This document shows positions 11,301 through 26,300 of a DNA stretch of 64,000 nt, piece by piece. The position numbers were made by a program, and so were the translations under genes. Numbering within the stretch: position 1 is the first letter of the stretch; the number at the start of each line of letters is the position of its first letter. The notes beneath the pieces were generated by a model. It was not told the origin of the DNA. It did not search any database and was given only the letters and a program-made list of their open reading frames with translations. This stretch comes from Archilochus colubris (lineage: Eukaryota > Chordata > Aves > Apodiformes > Trochilidae): positions 7,963,501 to 8,027,500 of the forward strand of contig CM041101.1 in assembly GCA_023079485.1 (NCBI GenBank), read 5' to 3'.

Positions 11301-14300
11301 AAGTAAGTTTATTTAATTATTAAATAATCCCTGCAGAATCTTCTCAAAGTAAGTAATGAACACGTGCAAAAACTTGGTGCAGATCTTTTCTAATAGTTGA
11401 ATAGTCATATTATTTTTTTGTCTTTAATTTTCATCTTAAAAAAACTTATTGTTGCCATTTCATAGGTATGGAATTTGGAAGATTGAAGCCAAGTATAAGA
11501 AGAATTTTATAACCTCAGCTGTTGCCAAATTTGAAGTTAAGGAATATGGTAAGGTGTGCCCAGACTGTAAGCCTTCATTTTCATATGTTTTTTCAGATAA
11601 ATTGACAGCTGCATAACACAAGGGAAGAAAATACAGATTCCCAAGGTGCCCTTGGCCTGCTTATCCCCAGCTCTGTTGGTTCAAGCTGGTCACTCCACTG
11701 GTGTAAGAGTTTATTAACACAATGTGTCTTGAGCTGACAGCTGTGTTCTGGGGCTATGATACCACGACTGAAATCACTTGAGACCCTCATGATTCCTTGA
11801 TGGCTATACAGAAGTGTCTTTCTGAGGCTTAATGTATAAAAACACACCTAAGTTGCTGTCTTTTCTGTTCATTTTCAGCAATGCCAAGTTTTTCCATTGT
11901 CATAGAGCCAGAAAGAAACTTTATTAGTTCTGATAAATTTGAGAACTTCAGGATTGTTGTGAAAGCTAGGTAAGGAAATTTGGCTTTGATTTCTAAATGT
12001 GTGTATCTCTTACCTGAGAAATGTTTTCTCATGCCCAGAAGTTTCCTCTTTTACCTCTAGAAGTCCTGTGATCACAACCCTTTGTGCTCTGTAAGAGAAC
12101 TGAGTGACCCTTTAAAAAATTACTACAAAAGGGTTATTTTCCAAGGAGTCTTTAAAGCTGCACAGATGATTTTGTTGCATCTCTTGTCTAGGAAGTTATT
12201 TTTCTTCAAAAATAAATGCTCTCTTGCAGCCACTAAAGTGATCTTAAAAGCATTTATATTGTTTCATTCTCAGCTATTTTTATAACAAGAAGCTTGCAAG
12301 TGCTGATGTTTTTCTTCGTTTTGGAATAATTGAAGAAACTGAAAAAAGAATGATGCCTCGTTCATTGCACGTAACCAGGGTAAGCAGCAGCAAGCCCAGG
12401 TTGTGTAGATTCCAGATGCTTTAGTTCAGGGCTGATCCAGTTCCACTGAAGTTTTCCCATTAAAGTTGGTGCAGATGGGTTCCAGCTCCAAGTTTGCATC
12501 GACTGCTATTCAGTGTCAGCTTTTTCTGTGTAAACCTATCATTGGGATTACAGAAATGCACCTGAAAATCAAACTCAGAGGCAGCACCTGAGACAGAATG
12601 TGAGTTCAGTCACTGGGAGATGATAAGAGGCTTTATCTTTCCTCATGTAGTGCAGGTACCTCTGTGACTCCTGTCTCTTGTTGTGCCTGTGTGCAGCCTT
12701 TGCAACACATGCCATTGATTGACCAACTATCCAAAACTGTAAGAAATAAATTCTTCATTAAGACATCTCCACCTTTGATACCCTGAAAACAGACAATGAG
12801 CATGTTAAAGCTTCAGTTCACAAATAGTATATCCATGTGTTATTTATAGATTGTTGACTATTAAGTAATGATTTCTATTTCATTTCCAGATTGAAAATGG
12901 AGTAGCTGAGATCAATTTTAACAGTAAGGAAGCAGTGAGTTCTATAGGGCTTCAAAGTCTAGAAGAACTGGATGGCTCATATCTATATATTGCAGCATCA
13001 GTGTTGGAGACTACGGGTAAGTTGCTTTTTTTTTCCCTAACAAAAATGCAAATATTAACAGAACTAGAAACTAAAACCATATGGATAACTTTCCTAGTAT
13101 CAGACTTTCAGGCTTTCCTTGGTATTCAGAAGTCCTTCCAAAAATTTATAAGGAAGAACAACTCACCCATTGATGTAAAATATTTTGGGATTAAACTTTA
13201 ATTATTAGTTTTCATAACACTAGGAGGAGATGACTCTTCAGATGCAAGGACTTCACTTTAACAGACAGTTGGTGCTGCCCTTTGAAGGCAAGTGGAGAGA
13301 AAACAGTCTCTAGGATGTGGTTATGAAAAGGAGTGTAATATTTTATTAGGTGGCCTCAGTGGTGAAGCAGAATTTGCTGGAGTAAGATTTGCTGTATCTC
13401 CTTACAAACTGAGTTTGATTGCTACTCCTCTCTTTGTGAAGCCTGGACTTCCATTCTTCATTAAGGTTAGTTAAAATAAGAAGTATTTTTGTACATTAAA
13501 ACACAAAACCTGTAATGCAGAAGCCTTATTCTTTTTTGTATATATTAGTGTACTGCTTTTAATTTCCATTGTCCATTTATTTATTTTTCACTTGCTATTG
13601 TACAAGCTTAGCAGCTTGGAAGTTTTCTCCTTGAAAAGATGTCACCATTCATTTAAGAAATGTTGTATATTCTGATTAACAGGTCCAGGTGAAAGATACA
13701 ATGGATCAGTTTGTCAGAAATGTCCCTGTAACTGTCACAGCAAAATCATTTAGTGAGCAAATGGATGAGACTGAGTTGATATCAGAGGCTTCAGACTCTG
13801 GGAGAAGACAAACAAGCATAAATGATGGAACTGCTTTGTTTGTTGTTAATATCCCATCTGATAGCAAAAAGTTGGAGTTTCAAGTGAGTTAAATAATTCC
13901 ATTAATTTATTTCTTCAAAGGTTTAATTCTTCACTTTTGAGAATGCTTTTGTTTCCTTCTTTACTAAACAAAAAAATTCAAACAATTTATTCTCCTTTCA
14001 GGTGAAAACTGCAGATCCACGACTTTCAGATGAGAACCAAGCAAGTAAAATCTATGAAGCAAAAGCTTATTCATCATTAAGTCAGAGTTATCTGTATATT
14101 GACTGGGCTTCAAACCATAAAATACTAGAAGTAGGGGATTTCATAAATATTAATGTATATCCACGTAGTCACTATATCCATAAAATCCACCACTTCAGCT
14201 ATTTGGTAAGTAACAGATGTTTTCCTATCAAATACTGAATTGTGATTTAATGTTTTGGCCTAGATGAAAAACCTGAGCAATCAAGAACTGCCCTCAGCAG

Positions 14301-17300
14301 CACATGCTGCTCATGCAGCTGCTCCTTCCATATTCAATCTATCAGTCTTACAGTAGAAAGTATTGTTAACAGTCTCATCTTTAAATTCTATATTAAATTC
14401 TACTTTAAATTCTCATCTGACATAGACTGTGATTCAGAACAAGTAGTGCTGGTCTTGAGAGGGATTCCATGAGTTGAAACAGAGAGGAAGACAATGGTGT
14501 GGAAGAGAATAAAGGAGACAGCTGCCTTCACTTGAACCAGGCCCATTGGTCCCAAGTGCTTTTTTGTGTGTGTTGGATTCTATCTAAATGCAGGTAATTA
14601 TTACAAAATATGACTTTGTTGTTCTGCATCATTTTTCTGTTCTAGATCACGTCAAAAGGAAAGATAGTAGGCTTTGGAACTCAGGATAGAATTAAGGATT
14701 TGGAATATGACCATCTAACTTTTCAGATAACCCAAGAAATGGTTCCTTCAGCACGTCTTGTTGTTTACTACATAGTCATGGGTGAAGAAACTGCTGAGTT
14801 GGTAGCTGATTCAGTTTGGCTGAACGTGGAACAGAAGTGTGGGAATAGTCTTGATGTGAGTAGCAGAACAGGCACTAAAATTTGGCTGTTCTTTCATTTT
14901 ATAGTCAAATTTTAACTTGGATTTATACAAGTTATACAACACTTCCTTGACTAATTAAAGTGTCTGCCTTCAGATGCATTTTTTTTTAACAAATAACTTT
15001 TAAAACTACCAATATTTGTTTTCAATTTATAGATTAAGCTGCAATCAAGCAAAAAGATACTGAATCCAGCAGAGGTTGTGTCACTTAACATGAAAACACA
15101 ATTCAATTCCTTTGTTGCCTTGTCCTCTATTGACAAGGCAGTATATGGAGTCACAGGAAGAGGAAAGAGAGCAATGGAAAAAGTTAAGTAGTGGCCTCAA
15201 TTGAAAACCAAGTTATTTGTTTTATGGTTATATTCAATATAGCTGTTATGTAGCATGCCTTCAGTAAACCTGGAAATAGGAAGTAGAGCAATTCAATACA
15301 GAATAACAGTTGCTGCTTCAAATCTGACAGTTCAAAACTGTGAAAAGAATTCATTTGCAGGTTTTTGGTTTCCAGTAGAAGCAAGTTGCACTTTCAAAGG
15401 CAGATCTGCACCATCTTACCAGACTGAAGTGGCCTTTCTGCAAGTCTACCTCCCTCAGTTATCATATCACATATTCCATGTTCCACTGTGTTTTTTCCTC
15501 AGGTAATGCTGCACTTGGAAAAGAGTGACCTTGGCTGTGGAGCAGGAGGAGGCTGGAACAACGTGGATGTGTTCCGAATGGCTGGGCTTACATTTTTAAC
15601 TAATGCAAATGCTGATGATTCAAACGAAGCAGGTATGTTCCTTTGGCTTAAGCATGAAATTGTGGGTTTTCTTTTCTGAAATACTCAGTTATGACTCTCA
15701 GTCCTATATTGGAACATCCTTAAGTTAATAAGGAATGCATGTACTAATGTTTCTTGAGGAAGGAGAACAGAACTTGTGAGTCATTGTAACTGAAATCAAA
15801 ATGCTTTTCTAGTTAAAATAGTAATCAGAAAAAGTCTCACAAATTTTTAATGTTATTTTAGGGAACTATTTTTAAGTGGGCTTTGCAATTACAAAAAAGT
15901 CACATGTTTTATACTCATTTGTTTATTCTTTGAACAGATGAAACTTGCAATGAAATTTTAAGAACCAAAAGGTCTGACTTCAAGGAGCGGATACTCAAAG
16001 AAGGTGTGAAAAAAATCTTTTAAAGTATATAATCATGGAAAAAAATAGATACCAAGAATCTGAGTATTTGAATACTACTTTTAATGATTGTTTTTAACTT
16101 AATGTGGTGGAGAGAGACTGACATATGCAGAACATTACTTTGGAGAGCACCCCATTTCTAAAGTCTCCTAGCCAAATGCCAAATGTGAAGTTGGTAAGGT
16201 TTAAGTACACAATGAAAATAGGGTATTTATTTAAGATATGTTTCTTTTTCAGAAAAGACAAACAAACTCTCTGCTCTATGATATGGTAATCTTTCCAAGT
16301 GACCATCTGCCAGGGACCAAGCCTGTCAGAAGAACCTTTGACTGTTAATTCTTAAAATGCAATAAAACTCCTCTTATTTATATTTTAATTTCAGAACAGT
16401 AGTGATTATGTACGTGTCACTAGCTTTTAAATAATGATTCTACGAGTTTTAAAAATGAATTCAGTATAACAGGCTGAGATGCATTTGAAATGAATGACCT
16501 CACCTCAAGGAAGGGGACCGTGGCCATTCTGTGAAGCTGTGAATTGTTTCCTTATTCTCTCAGCATCCAAATATCTACATCCAGAAATTCGGAAGTGCTG
16601 CATGGCTGGAGTGAGAGCTTATCCAGTCACTGAGACCTGCAGTGACAGAGCCCAGCGAATCCGGAGCCATGCAAGGTGCATTTCTGCCTTCAAAGACTGC
16701 TGTGAATTTGCAAACAGGCTGCGGGAGGAAGAGCCCAACAAGCTCCTGATCCTGGCAAGAATGCGTGAGTATGAGAGTTTGACCTCTCCTCTGGGCATGA
16801 GGTGAAGCACTTCCAGCAGAATGGGAAAACACAGAGATATCTTTGTTAATCTACTGATCCCTACCTACTACCTCTCAGGGTTATCCCAGAAAGAGTTTTT
16901 ACCAGTCTGCAAAGACCCCTAAGGAGGTGTATGAGAGCAGCTTTTTGTTTTGTTAAGAGCTGTGTTCTATTGACTCAGATTTAGAACAAGCAGAACTGGG
17001 GTAAGAGAGCATTGTTGCCTTTGAGGGCAGTGCTGAACTTGAATGCTGAATCCATTGCCCAGCCCTGAAACAGCCAACAGGTAACATGTCAGGAAATATC
17101 AGTGGGAATGTGAAATTTCTTGTCTCCCATTTTCTTCCTATTATTGCTTGTTAACAAATTAATCCATTTGGATTTTGGACAGGTATCCACATGTATAAAT
17201 AGGTGAGGTGGGATTAATGCAGGCTTTTGATTGAGGGTATTAAGATACATTTTTCCTTTTGTCAGAACTGGTGAGGGATTTTTTTACTTGCTTTATGTTC

Positions 17301-20300
17301 TTCAGATTTTGAGGCTCTCTTGGAGCTGGATGAGGCAGACGTTCGTAGCTACTTCCCTGAAAGTTGGTTATGGGAAGTTCACCAAGTTTCTCCAAGGTAC
17401 TGCTTTTCTCAAATCAGTTACCAGTTTGACTTAGTCATAGTTTTAGAGGAAGTAAATGCTAAAATAGGGGTAAACTGGGCAGATTTAGTTGTACCCAAGA
17501 TGTGTGCTAAAATGCAGTCCTGTACAAACAGTCTTCCTGCCATCTTTTCCTCCATGCAGGATATGCTGTCTGGTGCCCTGATTGTTGAACCGTGTTCCCA
17601 TTCATTTTCAACCTTTGTTAAACAGCAGCTTCTGTAAAGTCAGCTAAGACCAAGTTTATGCAAACTAGTTCTGTTTTCTAAATGCTCTCTCATATCTTCC
17701 CTTACCTGAGGCTCTCATAGATAGAGGAGTTGCTCTGGGCTCTGTTAACAGGTGGCTGGTGACAATGTATGACTGTACTAACACTTGTACATACAGGTCA
17801 AAGACTCTGACTGTCACCTTGCCTGATTCTCTGACTACCTGGGAAGTACAAGCTGTTGGCATTTCAGATAAAGGTAGGTACTGCAGCCTGATTATCTTGC
17901 TGCTAAAGAATTAGGGAGCTTTTATTTTGCAGAGCATCTCATTGCAGTTAAGACATATATTTTAAAATGTTCATTTTTCTGATTGATAAAAAGGAAATGA
18001 AAGGATAAAATAGGTATTTAGGGAAAGAAAGTTATTTAATTTATTGGCTGGGAAATAAAGCCTATCTTGTGTTTGACAGTGGCCCACAATAAATGACTAA
18101 GAAAAGAGTAAAAGAACTCTGTGTGACTCTGCAAGAGTGAGTGACTCTTCCCTGGCACAGCTTTCCAGTGTCCTGCTACCAACAGCTCAGGCACTTGAAA
18201 CAAATTTTCCAATAGATGTGGTAGTTCAAGCAGAAAATTTCTTTCTTGCTTTGGGTAAGAAGGAGAAACCCAAAGGACTGGTGTGTCAGCAAGTCTGTGT
18301 GAAGTGTGGGAGACAACTTGGAACAAGAAGCAAGAGCCTGGCCACTTTTAGAAAAGTTTGGACAGTTTCCAAGTACTTACTGAAAAAAGAAGTCATCAGT
18401 AAAGCTGGCAAGTGTGTGAAGACATTTTTAAAACTTCTTTATCAGACGGGTGGATAAGATAATCTGCTTTATGTTTTTAATTTCCTTAGGTATATGTGTT
18501 GCTGCACCACTGGAAATGGAAGTTGTAAAAGATATTTTCCTGAACATTTACGTTCCTTATTCTGTGGTGCGAGGAGAACAGATTGAGTTAAAAGGATCAG
18601 TTTATAACCATAGGGCATCTGCAATTAAGGTAATTTGTGGTTTTAGTGAGTACTACAGAAAGTTTAACCTTATAACCTAAAAAAGTATTTTCCCTGCAAG
18701 TACCCATTATACTATTGGATAAGATGTCTCCAGACTTTCAACTAGTGTTACATATGCTCTGTATAACTATGTGAGAATTAAATAAAATCATTGATTGTTT
18801 CATTTTCAGCCATTCCACTGATTATGATGTTGTCATGCTCTTGCCAAACAACTTTTCCTCATAGAAGTTAAAATACAATTTTTTCTTTTCCAATCACTTG
18901 GACACTGTCAAAAAAGTGATGGGGCTTCTTGAATGACCTGCTCATGAGCTCACAGATTACATTGTCTAGGGATTTAATATAAAAGAACTGTTTTTAAGGT
19001 GATATATTTAACCAAAAGTATAACATTAATTTTGAAAGAATTTGAGTATGCAGAGGTATGTGTATGAAGCAGGTATGAAGCCTGGAGTACTGGCTCCCTG
19101 ATGTTGCTAATGAACATTTGTTAGTGTGTTTTTAGTGCAAGCAAAGTTAGTGACACTTGCTCATTGCAGTAGGATCACAGCAGTAAAATGCTCATTTTTG
19201 TAGCTTTAGTATTCCTCTGGTGTTGTACTTGTCATTGAAATCTTTCAACATTTCAGTTCTGTGTTACAATAGCCACTGGAAATGGAATCTGTTCTTTTGG
19301 AGATTCTGCAGCTAGAGGATCAAGGATGCACAACTGCCAGATTAAGAATCTGGATGGTGGCTCTTCCTCCCCAGTCACATTCAGAATACTCCCTTTGGAA
19401 CTGGGCCTTCACACTGTCAACTTCACCTTGCTGGCAGCCACAGACAGTGAAACTGTAGTTAAAACATTACGTGTGATGGTAAGGGGAAAAAAGTCAAGAT
19501 GTTTGTAGTGGTTTGGAATTTCATATTGATTCAGTCACAAGAAATAAATATCTAAGTATTGCTTTATTTTAATATTTACTAAATACAAAATCTCAGATTA
19601 GAAGATTTAAGTAAAACTCAAATATAGGATAGGGTGTAGAATGCAAAAAACCTTATAGTTTTAAACTGTTGCTTCAACTAATATTTTTGATGAGACAAAA
19701 GTGTTTTCATTCCCTGCTTCTTTCCTCTTAATGATTCCAGCCAGAAGGCATTACAAAAGAACTTCATTCAGGCTTCACTTTGGATCCACAGGGTGTTTAT
19801 GGTGAGAGTTGATCTTATTTCCTTTATTTTTTCATATTCTTAATTCATGATAATAAAGTTTTCAATGAAAAAATTGGCATTTCTCCTTCCTGAAATAGTT
19901 TTCATTTGTCCCTTCCAAAGGTTTCCTTTCCTTTCATTGACTAACAAACCCACTTCGTATACATTTCAATCATCTATTGATGTGGGTTGTAATTTATGAT
20001 ATAAATATACATATTTTTAATTATAGGTTCAATCAAGAGACGAGAAGAATTTCGATACAAAGTACCACTAAATCTGGTCCCTAAAACAAAAATTGATAGA
20101 AGTGTCAGTGTAAAAGGTAAATTAAATTAAAACCTTTAGTCTACTCTATGTTCTTTTTCTCCTACTCATATTTCTTTGTTTAACTTTTTTTGAATTTGTT
20201 TCTAGATTCCCTTTCTTTTGAGAAAAGGCTTTGCAGATCATCTTTTTGTGTAGAATTTTAAGTACTTCATGAAGAATGATTGCTTGTACAAATTAGTCAG

Positions 20301-23300
20301 ATTCTGCCCCTTGATTCACTTTCAAGATCTCTCTTAAATTTTTTGGTTTTCTCTTTCCACAGGACATCTTATGGGTGAAGCAGTTGCCACAATCCTCAGT
20401 CCTAGTGGTCTTAGTGCTCTTACTAATCTGCCAAAGGGCAGTGCAGAGGCAGAGCTTATGAGCATTGCCCCAGTATTTTATGTGTTTCACTACTTGGAAG
20501 CATCAGAAAACTGGCATTTACTGGGTCCTGAAACCTTAACTTCAAGAACTCAAATGAGGAGGAAGATGAAAGAAGGTAAGAAAATATAACTGCTTCTCTT
20601 GCTTCAGAGTTGTAGAGGTGCAGAAAATTTGCTGGAGGAGAAAGATAATATATCTGAGTGAGCAAATACAATTTTAATATAAATCTCTTTTCATAACTTA
20701 TTTTCTGCCTAATATATCCCTTAGGAATTGTCAGCATCTCATCCTTCAGAAATTCTGACTTCTCATACAGCATGTGGAAGAATGGGCAAGCTAGCACCTG
20801 GTGAGTTTAAAAACCTCTTTTGATTAGGAGGGAAGAAAAGGCTTTATTTCACTCCATGCTGTCATATTAAACAACCGTGGTAGTATCTGCTGATCAAAAC
20901 AAACATTTTTTGGTTTTCTTGTCAGGTTGACAGCTTTTGCTTTAAGGATTCTTGGACAAGTTAATCAATATATAAATCTTGATGAAATTTCTGTTTGTAA
21001 TTCACTCCTGTGGTTGATTGAGAACTGTCAAATGCCAGATGGCTCGTTCAGTGAATTTTCTAATTACCAACCAGTAAAACTACAGGTATGAAAACCAAGC
21101 ATTTTTGTGCATGCACAGTGAAAGCTGAATTCACCAGGAGATGATGTGTTTTAGGAATTCAAGGTATTTTAGGCTGCATTTCAGCAGAATAACTATTCAA
21201 GTCAATTTTGTTAAATTTGTGGTTTTCTAGATTAATTTAAAGAATAGCACAATCTTGCAAGCATTCCAATTTTGCCACTAAAAGTAGCTGCTTACCATTT
21301 CTTAATATTTAGGAAAAAAAATGTAGGTTGATTTTGCAGTACAGTAGTCTTGGCTTGCCAGTAACTTTATTTTGTCTCTTTTTACAAAAAACCTATTACT
21401 TTAAAAAGAGTCAACATTTTTTCAGGTTAAACCAAACTGACATTTTTTACAAGAATTTGTTTGTTTCCTCACCTAAATTGCAAACAATGTATTTAAATTC
21501 AATGTAGCTTCTGTTTATTTGTATTTACATATTTTGTTTTGTAGGGTACCTTACCTAAAGAAACTAAAGAAAACTCTTTGTATCTCACAGCATTTTCCGT
21601 TATTGGAATTGAAAAGTCAATAAAAATATGTCCTACTCAGGTAAAGAATATTTTTATTTCTGCCAGCAATCATGTCCTGGGGTTCTAATTTCTTCCTTTT
21701 TCTTTAACACTTGTTCAACGAACTCAAGAGGCTGTTTTTAGATGAGATTTATTTGCTTTTTCAATCTTTGTATTTCAAAATCAGTAAAAGAAGAATAATG
21801 AAGTTCTTGATTAGAAGATACACTGCATTATGTACCCCTAAACTGCCTTGATAGATGTATCTCTTTATCCCAAGTCTAATGGATGTTAGCTGTAGCCTCT
21901 TCATCCTTTCAGAAAATCCATGACGCTAAAAATAAAGCAGGAAATTATTTGATGAAAAATGTGCAGTCTGCTCAAAGCCCCTTTACCATGGCAATAACCT
22001 CGTATGCTTTAGCTCTTGTGGATCCCAACCATCACTCTGCACGCTCAGCCTTCTCTGCACTGAAGAGGGAAGCATCTGTCATAGGTATTACTGAATTCTG
22101 TATTACTGGCTGGCAGGTAGGCTGCTCTTTCAGTGTTTTTCATTCTGTGCTGTGATGGCACTACCTGCAGGGTGAATTTCAGTGAGGGTGTAAGTGAAGT
22201 GGGCAACAGTTCACCTTGTGCAGCCTGGAGAGAGCTGTTGCTCTGCTTCAGTCTGAAAATTTATTTTGTATTTTCTGTAGGTGACCCCCCACTGTATCGT
22301 TTTTGGAAAGATACTTTCAAAGCAGTAGACAAACACACTCCCAGCTCTGCTACTGCACAGATGGTTGAAACTACAGCATATGCCTTGCTTACTACTTTGC
22401 TAAGAGGGGACCAAAACTATGCCAATCCAATCATCAAATGGTTGTCTGAGGAGCAAAGATATGGGGGAGGATTTTACTCAACTCAGGTAAGCTTTGAAAT
22501 ATTTTGTTCTTGTTCTCCAAGTACATTTTTACTTCTTTTTTATTTTATTTTATGGAATTAATTCTTCATATAATTGTTTTCTGGCAGGACACAATTACTG
22601 CCCTTGAAGCCTTGACTGAATATTCCCTTCTTACCAAACGTCTCTATTTGGATATGAGTGTTAAGGTAGCTTACAAAAACCATGGAAACCTTCAGCTTTT
22701 CAAACTGACAGAAGATAATTTTGTGGGAAGAACTGTGACAGTGAGTGAATGCTATCTTCTGAAAACTGAAAGCAGAATTCTTAGCAACTTGTCAAATAAT
22801 TATTTGAACTTGGAAATTGCTACTTGGGTAACTTCTCTTAGTAATCTCGTAGTAATTTGGTATAGTGAATGTTTAAGGACTCCAATTACCTGCTAAATTT
22901 AATGCATCTGAAAATTGATTTTAATTAAGTATGGCTGTGAGCTCCTTTGCAGTGTGGTTTCTTTTTGGTTTTAGATTTTGTATCAGGCCTTGATATATAT
23001 TTGAAATGTAAAACAGAGAAGCAGATCATCTGACCTGAATTTCTGCCCTTGCTAACTTTTTGTTAAATATCCATCTTTTAGGTACCTTTGGATGATGACA
23101 TTTATGTAAGCACTGGAAGCAGCACTGGCATAGCTACAGTAAATGTAAGCATGCAACCAATTTTTTAAAACTTAAGCTATCTTTTTTCAGTTCTAAACAT
23201 TGAAGAAGAAACCCAAATTTCCCATAAACTATTCCATTTGTTGCCTTTACCTTTAGACTGGGTGATGGATGTCATTATGGCTGCATTTTAGATTAAGTAC

Positions 23301-26300
23301 AAGACATTGTTTGCCTTAGGGATCATGAGAGAGTTATGAAGTTTCTTCCTGGTCAGTGGAGGTTTTCTGTTCCATAAATCTGGATAGATAAACCATGTGT
23401 GCTTATCAGTTATTATTATGTCTGCTCAGACAGCCACACAGGGAAGGTTGTGATTAATTATGAGAACTTGCTTTATTCTCTGTTATTCTGGTTTTTACTC
23501 TTAGTTGATTAAACATTGCCCCTGAAAATCTGTTTTCTTGTAGTATTTAAAGGAACAATTTTTTGCATGCCTAAATATTAAGCTGTTGCTATGATATATT
23601 CTGATCTTTCATAGACTCTTCCAGTGTCAAACTTAATAATATCTGAAATGTACATGTACTTGTGAACTAGTATTTATATTCATAAAATATCAGGAGTTGT
23701 TTGGATAATATTTTTAGCCTTGTAAATATGACCAGCAAGAAAGGTGTGGTTTTGCTCCAGAATTCCCCATTCCTTCCTGTGCCAATCATTTATTTACTCT
23801 GCTTTGCATCCATCTAAACTGATGATGCTGCACAGACCTGTCTCTACTGCTGTTTTATTCTCCCTATTATGAGTTTCAAATTTTATATCCTCAATTTTTA
23901 TCCTCAAATTTTAAATCCTCATTTTTGAGGATGTTTACTGCTTCCCTTTTGTCTCATTTATTTATTTGTGCACATATAGGTGAGAACAGTATATAATACC
24001 ATTGGTACTTCTGAAGAGTCATGTAACTTTGATTTGAAGATTCTTCCCAAGAGACATGATGGTAAAGGCTTAATATGGTTTTAAATATTACTGCTCAGGT
24101 CAGTGCAAGGGAGGGAGGGGAAAAAACTTTCCTGTCTTTAACAAAGTGTTTCATAACAATGAAAGTGTAATAAATTCTGTCCCTTTCTAAACGCAGCCTT
24201 GTTAGCCTTTCTTGAAACTATTGCCTTTTTTGAATTTAAAGAATTATCTTCCACTTATGAAAATGCTCTATGAAAGTTTTGGGGTGCTGCTTCTGAAGGG
24301 CTGTAAACTGACTTTGACTCTACTTGCTATAAAAAGGTCACAGGAAGGAAGAAGGGGAACCCCTTGGGCGCTTGGAGGCTTGTGCAAAGTAAGTACAGCT
24401 GATGGGGTTCTTGGTTGGTTGGTTGTGGGGTTTTTTCTCTCCTCAGTGACTGAGCTGATGCTTTGCATTTAAAGGTTTCATTTAATTAAAAGTTGGTTCT
24501 AGATTCCTGGATTTCCTAGCATTCAGCACTCCTTGCAATGGCAGAATTCCCAGCTGACATGTTAAGGAATTGGAGCAGCACAAAGCAAATGCACTGTGGG
24601 TGTACATGTGAATTATGAAGTTATTCTATGAATTTTCTAAAGGCTTTCTGGTATTTTGGTTTTTCTAAGTTAATGTTTTGCTGTTACATTAATATTTTAT
24701 TTTATATGACATTAACTGACATATTCATAATAAGTTTCTAACTAATTATATTTTGAATCTATTTTAGGTACCGGCCCAGTGCGAGAGAGCCACGGTCAGG
24801 GTCTGCTCATGCTGTGATGGACATAGGTTTGGTCAGTGGATTGGAAGCAAATACAGAAGACTTATCTACTGTAAGCATTAGAGACCTTTTTCTTAAGTTT
24901 TATTTAACAGAACTATAGTATTTACTGTTCTTAATTATTTTCTGTTAGAGTAGTAGTGCAGGTTTATATCATTGTATTCACAATGCTTCTAAACACTTCT
25001 AATACTTAGGAAAATATTCTACCTAAGTCTAAATTATGGATTTCTGATAGAGACAGAAGGTAGACATCTATTTAGAGTTTGACATCTGGGCTCCCTCTGT
25101 TAACAGAAAAATAAGAGCAGGTAGGGAGTGGTTGTCCCTTGTGTTGGGGTACATCAGCCTCTGGAGATGCTGCAGCTGCTACTGTAAACCCCACCCTGTT
25201 GGTGCACTCAGCCAACTAGGAGCTGGCTAAAGTTTCTGAAATGAATCTTAACTGTAGTGCTTGTGTTCATCCAGCTCCTGTACACAAACCTGTGAGTTTT
25301 AGTTAGAGGGAACCAGAGCTTAGAGTTATAGGATTTAAATAAAATACTATACGTGGACTCAAGTAAGATAATTAGCTCTCTAGTTGTTCATTATCTCCAT
25401 GTAATGACTAAAAGTGTAATTTTTTTAAAAGAAAACAAAAAACACCCAAATGAGAATATGAACATCACAAAGGGGCAACCCTAAAATCAGTTTTTTTACA
25501 TCTCAGAGTTGTGTTAAAGCTACTTATCACAAAACCTTTAAGGTCATCCAAAAATATTTCACTTTTATAAAAGATTTTTCTCTGTTTTTCTTCCCTACAG
25601 CTTGCAAGTGGAGTTGATCAGTTGATAGCAGATTATGAGATAAAAGATGGACATGTTATTCTGCAGATAGACTCTGTATGTTACCCTTTCCATTACTGTA
25701 AGATCTTCAGAGTAATTCTGCTTTCTCCCTAATTAAGAGCTCCTTAATTCATCTGTCTTTCAAACAGGTGCCAGCTGACAATTTTCTCTGTGTTGGGTTC
25801 CGAATAAGTGAACTTTTCCATGTTGGAATGCTAAATCCTGCCACATTCACTGTGTATGAGTATCATGCACCAGGTATGTGTCCCACGTCTTCAGATTCAT
25901 GTTTGTCTTTTAACTCTCTATTCCTCCTTAATATCTACATTTTCTAATCCTTTTTGTTTTAAGCTTGGTTAACTTTGGTCTCTTTCAGTGTTGGCTTCTT
26001 GGACTTGAGCTTTCTACATGTATTTATTGTTTCTTTTTGGATCTTCTAGATAAAAGGTGCACTATATTTTATAATCCTTATGGAAATGAAAGACTTGTAA
26101 GATTGTGTGAAGGAGATGAATGCAAATGCATGGAAGGTAAACTTTTTTAAGATGTTTTCCCATTTCAGTTGGTGGAAAAATGCAGTGTAGTGCTTTGGAC
26201 AAAACCACAGGTGTTGTCTTCTCCAAATTTTACATTTGAAAGAAAAAAAATTGCAGTTTTGATTTCTTTTCTTTCTTAATGTAGCTGAGTGCAGTAAAAT

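Noticed and set aside
22588..22896. C5 exon 30 extended to the ORF end at 22896
   Set aside because: The GTGAGT donor at 22741 and the phase-0 join to 23082 match the family; the rest is intron read-through.
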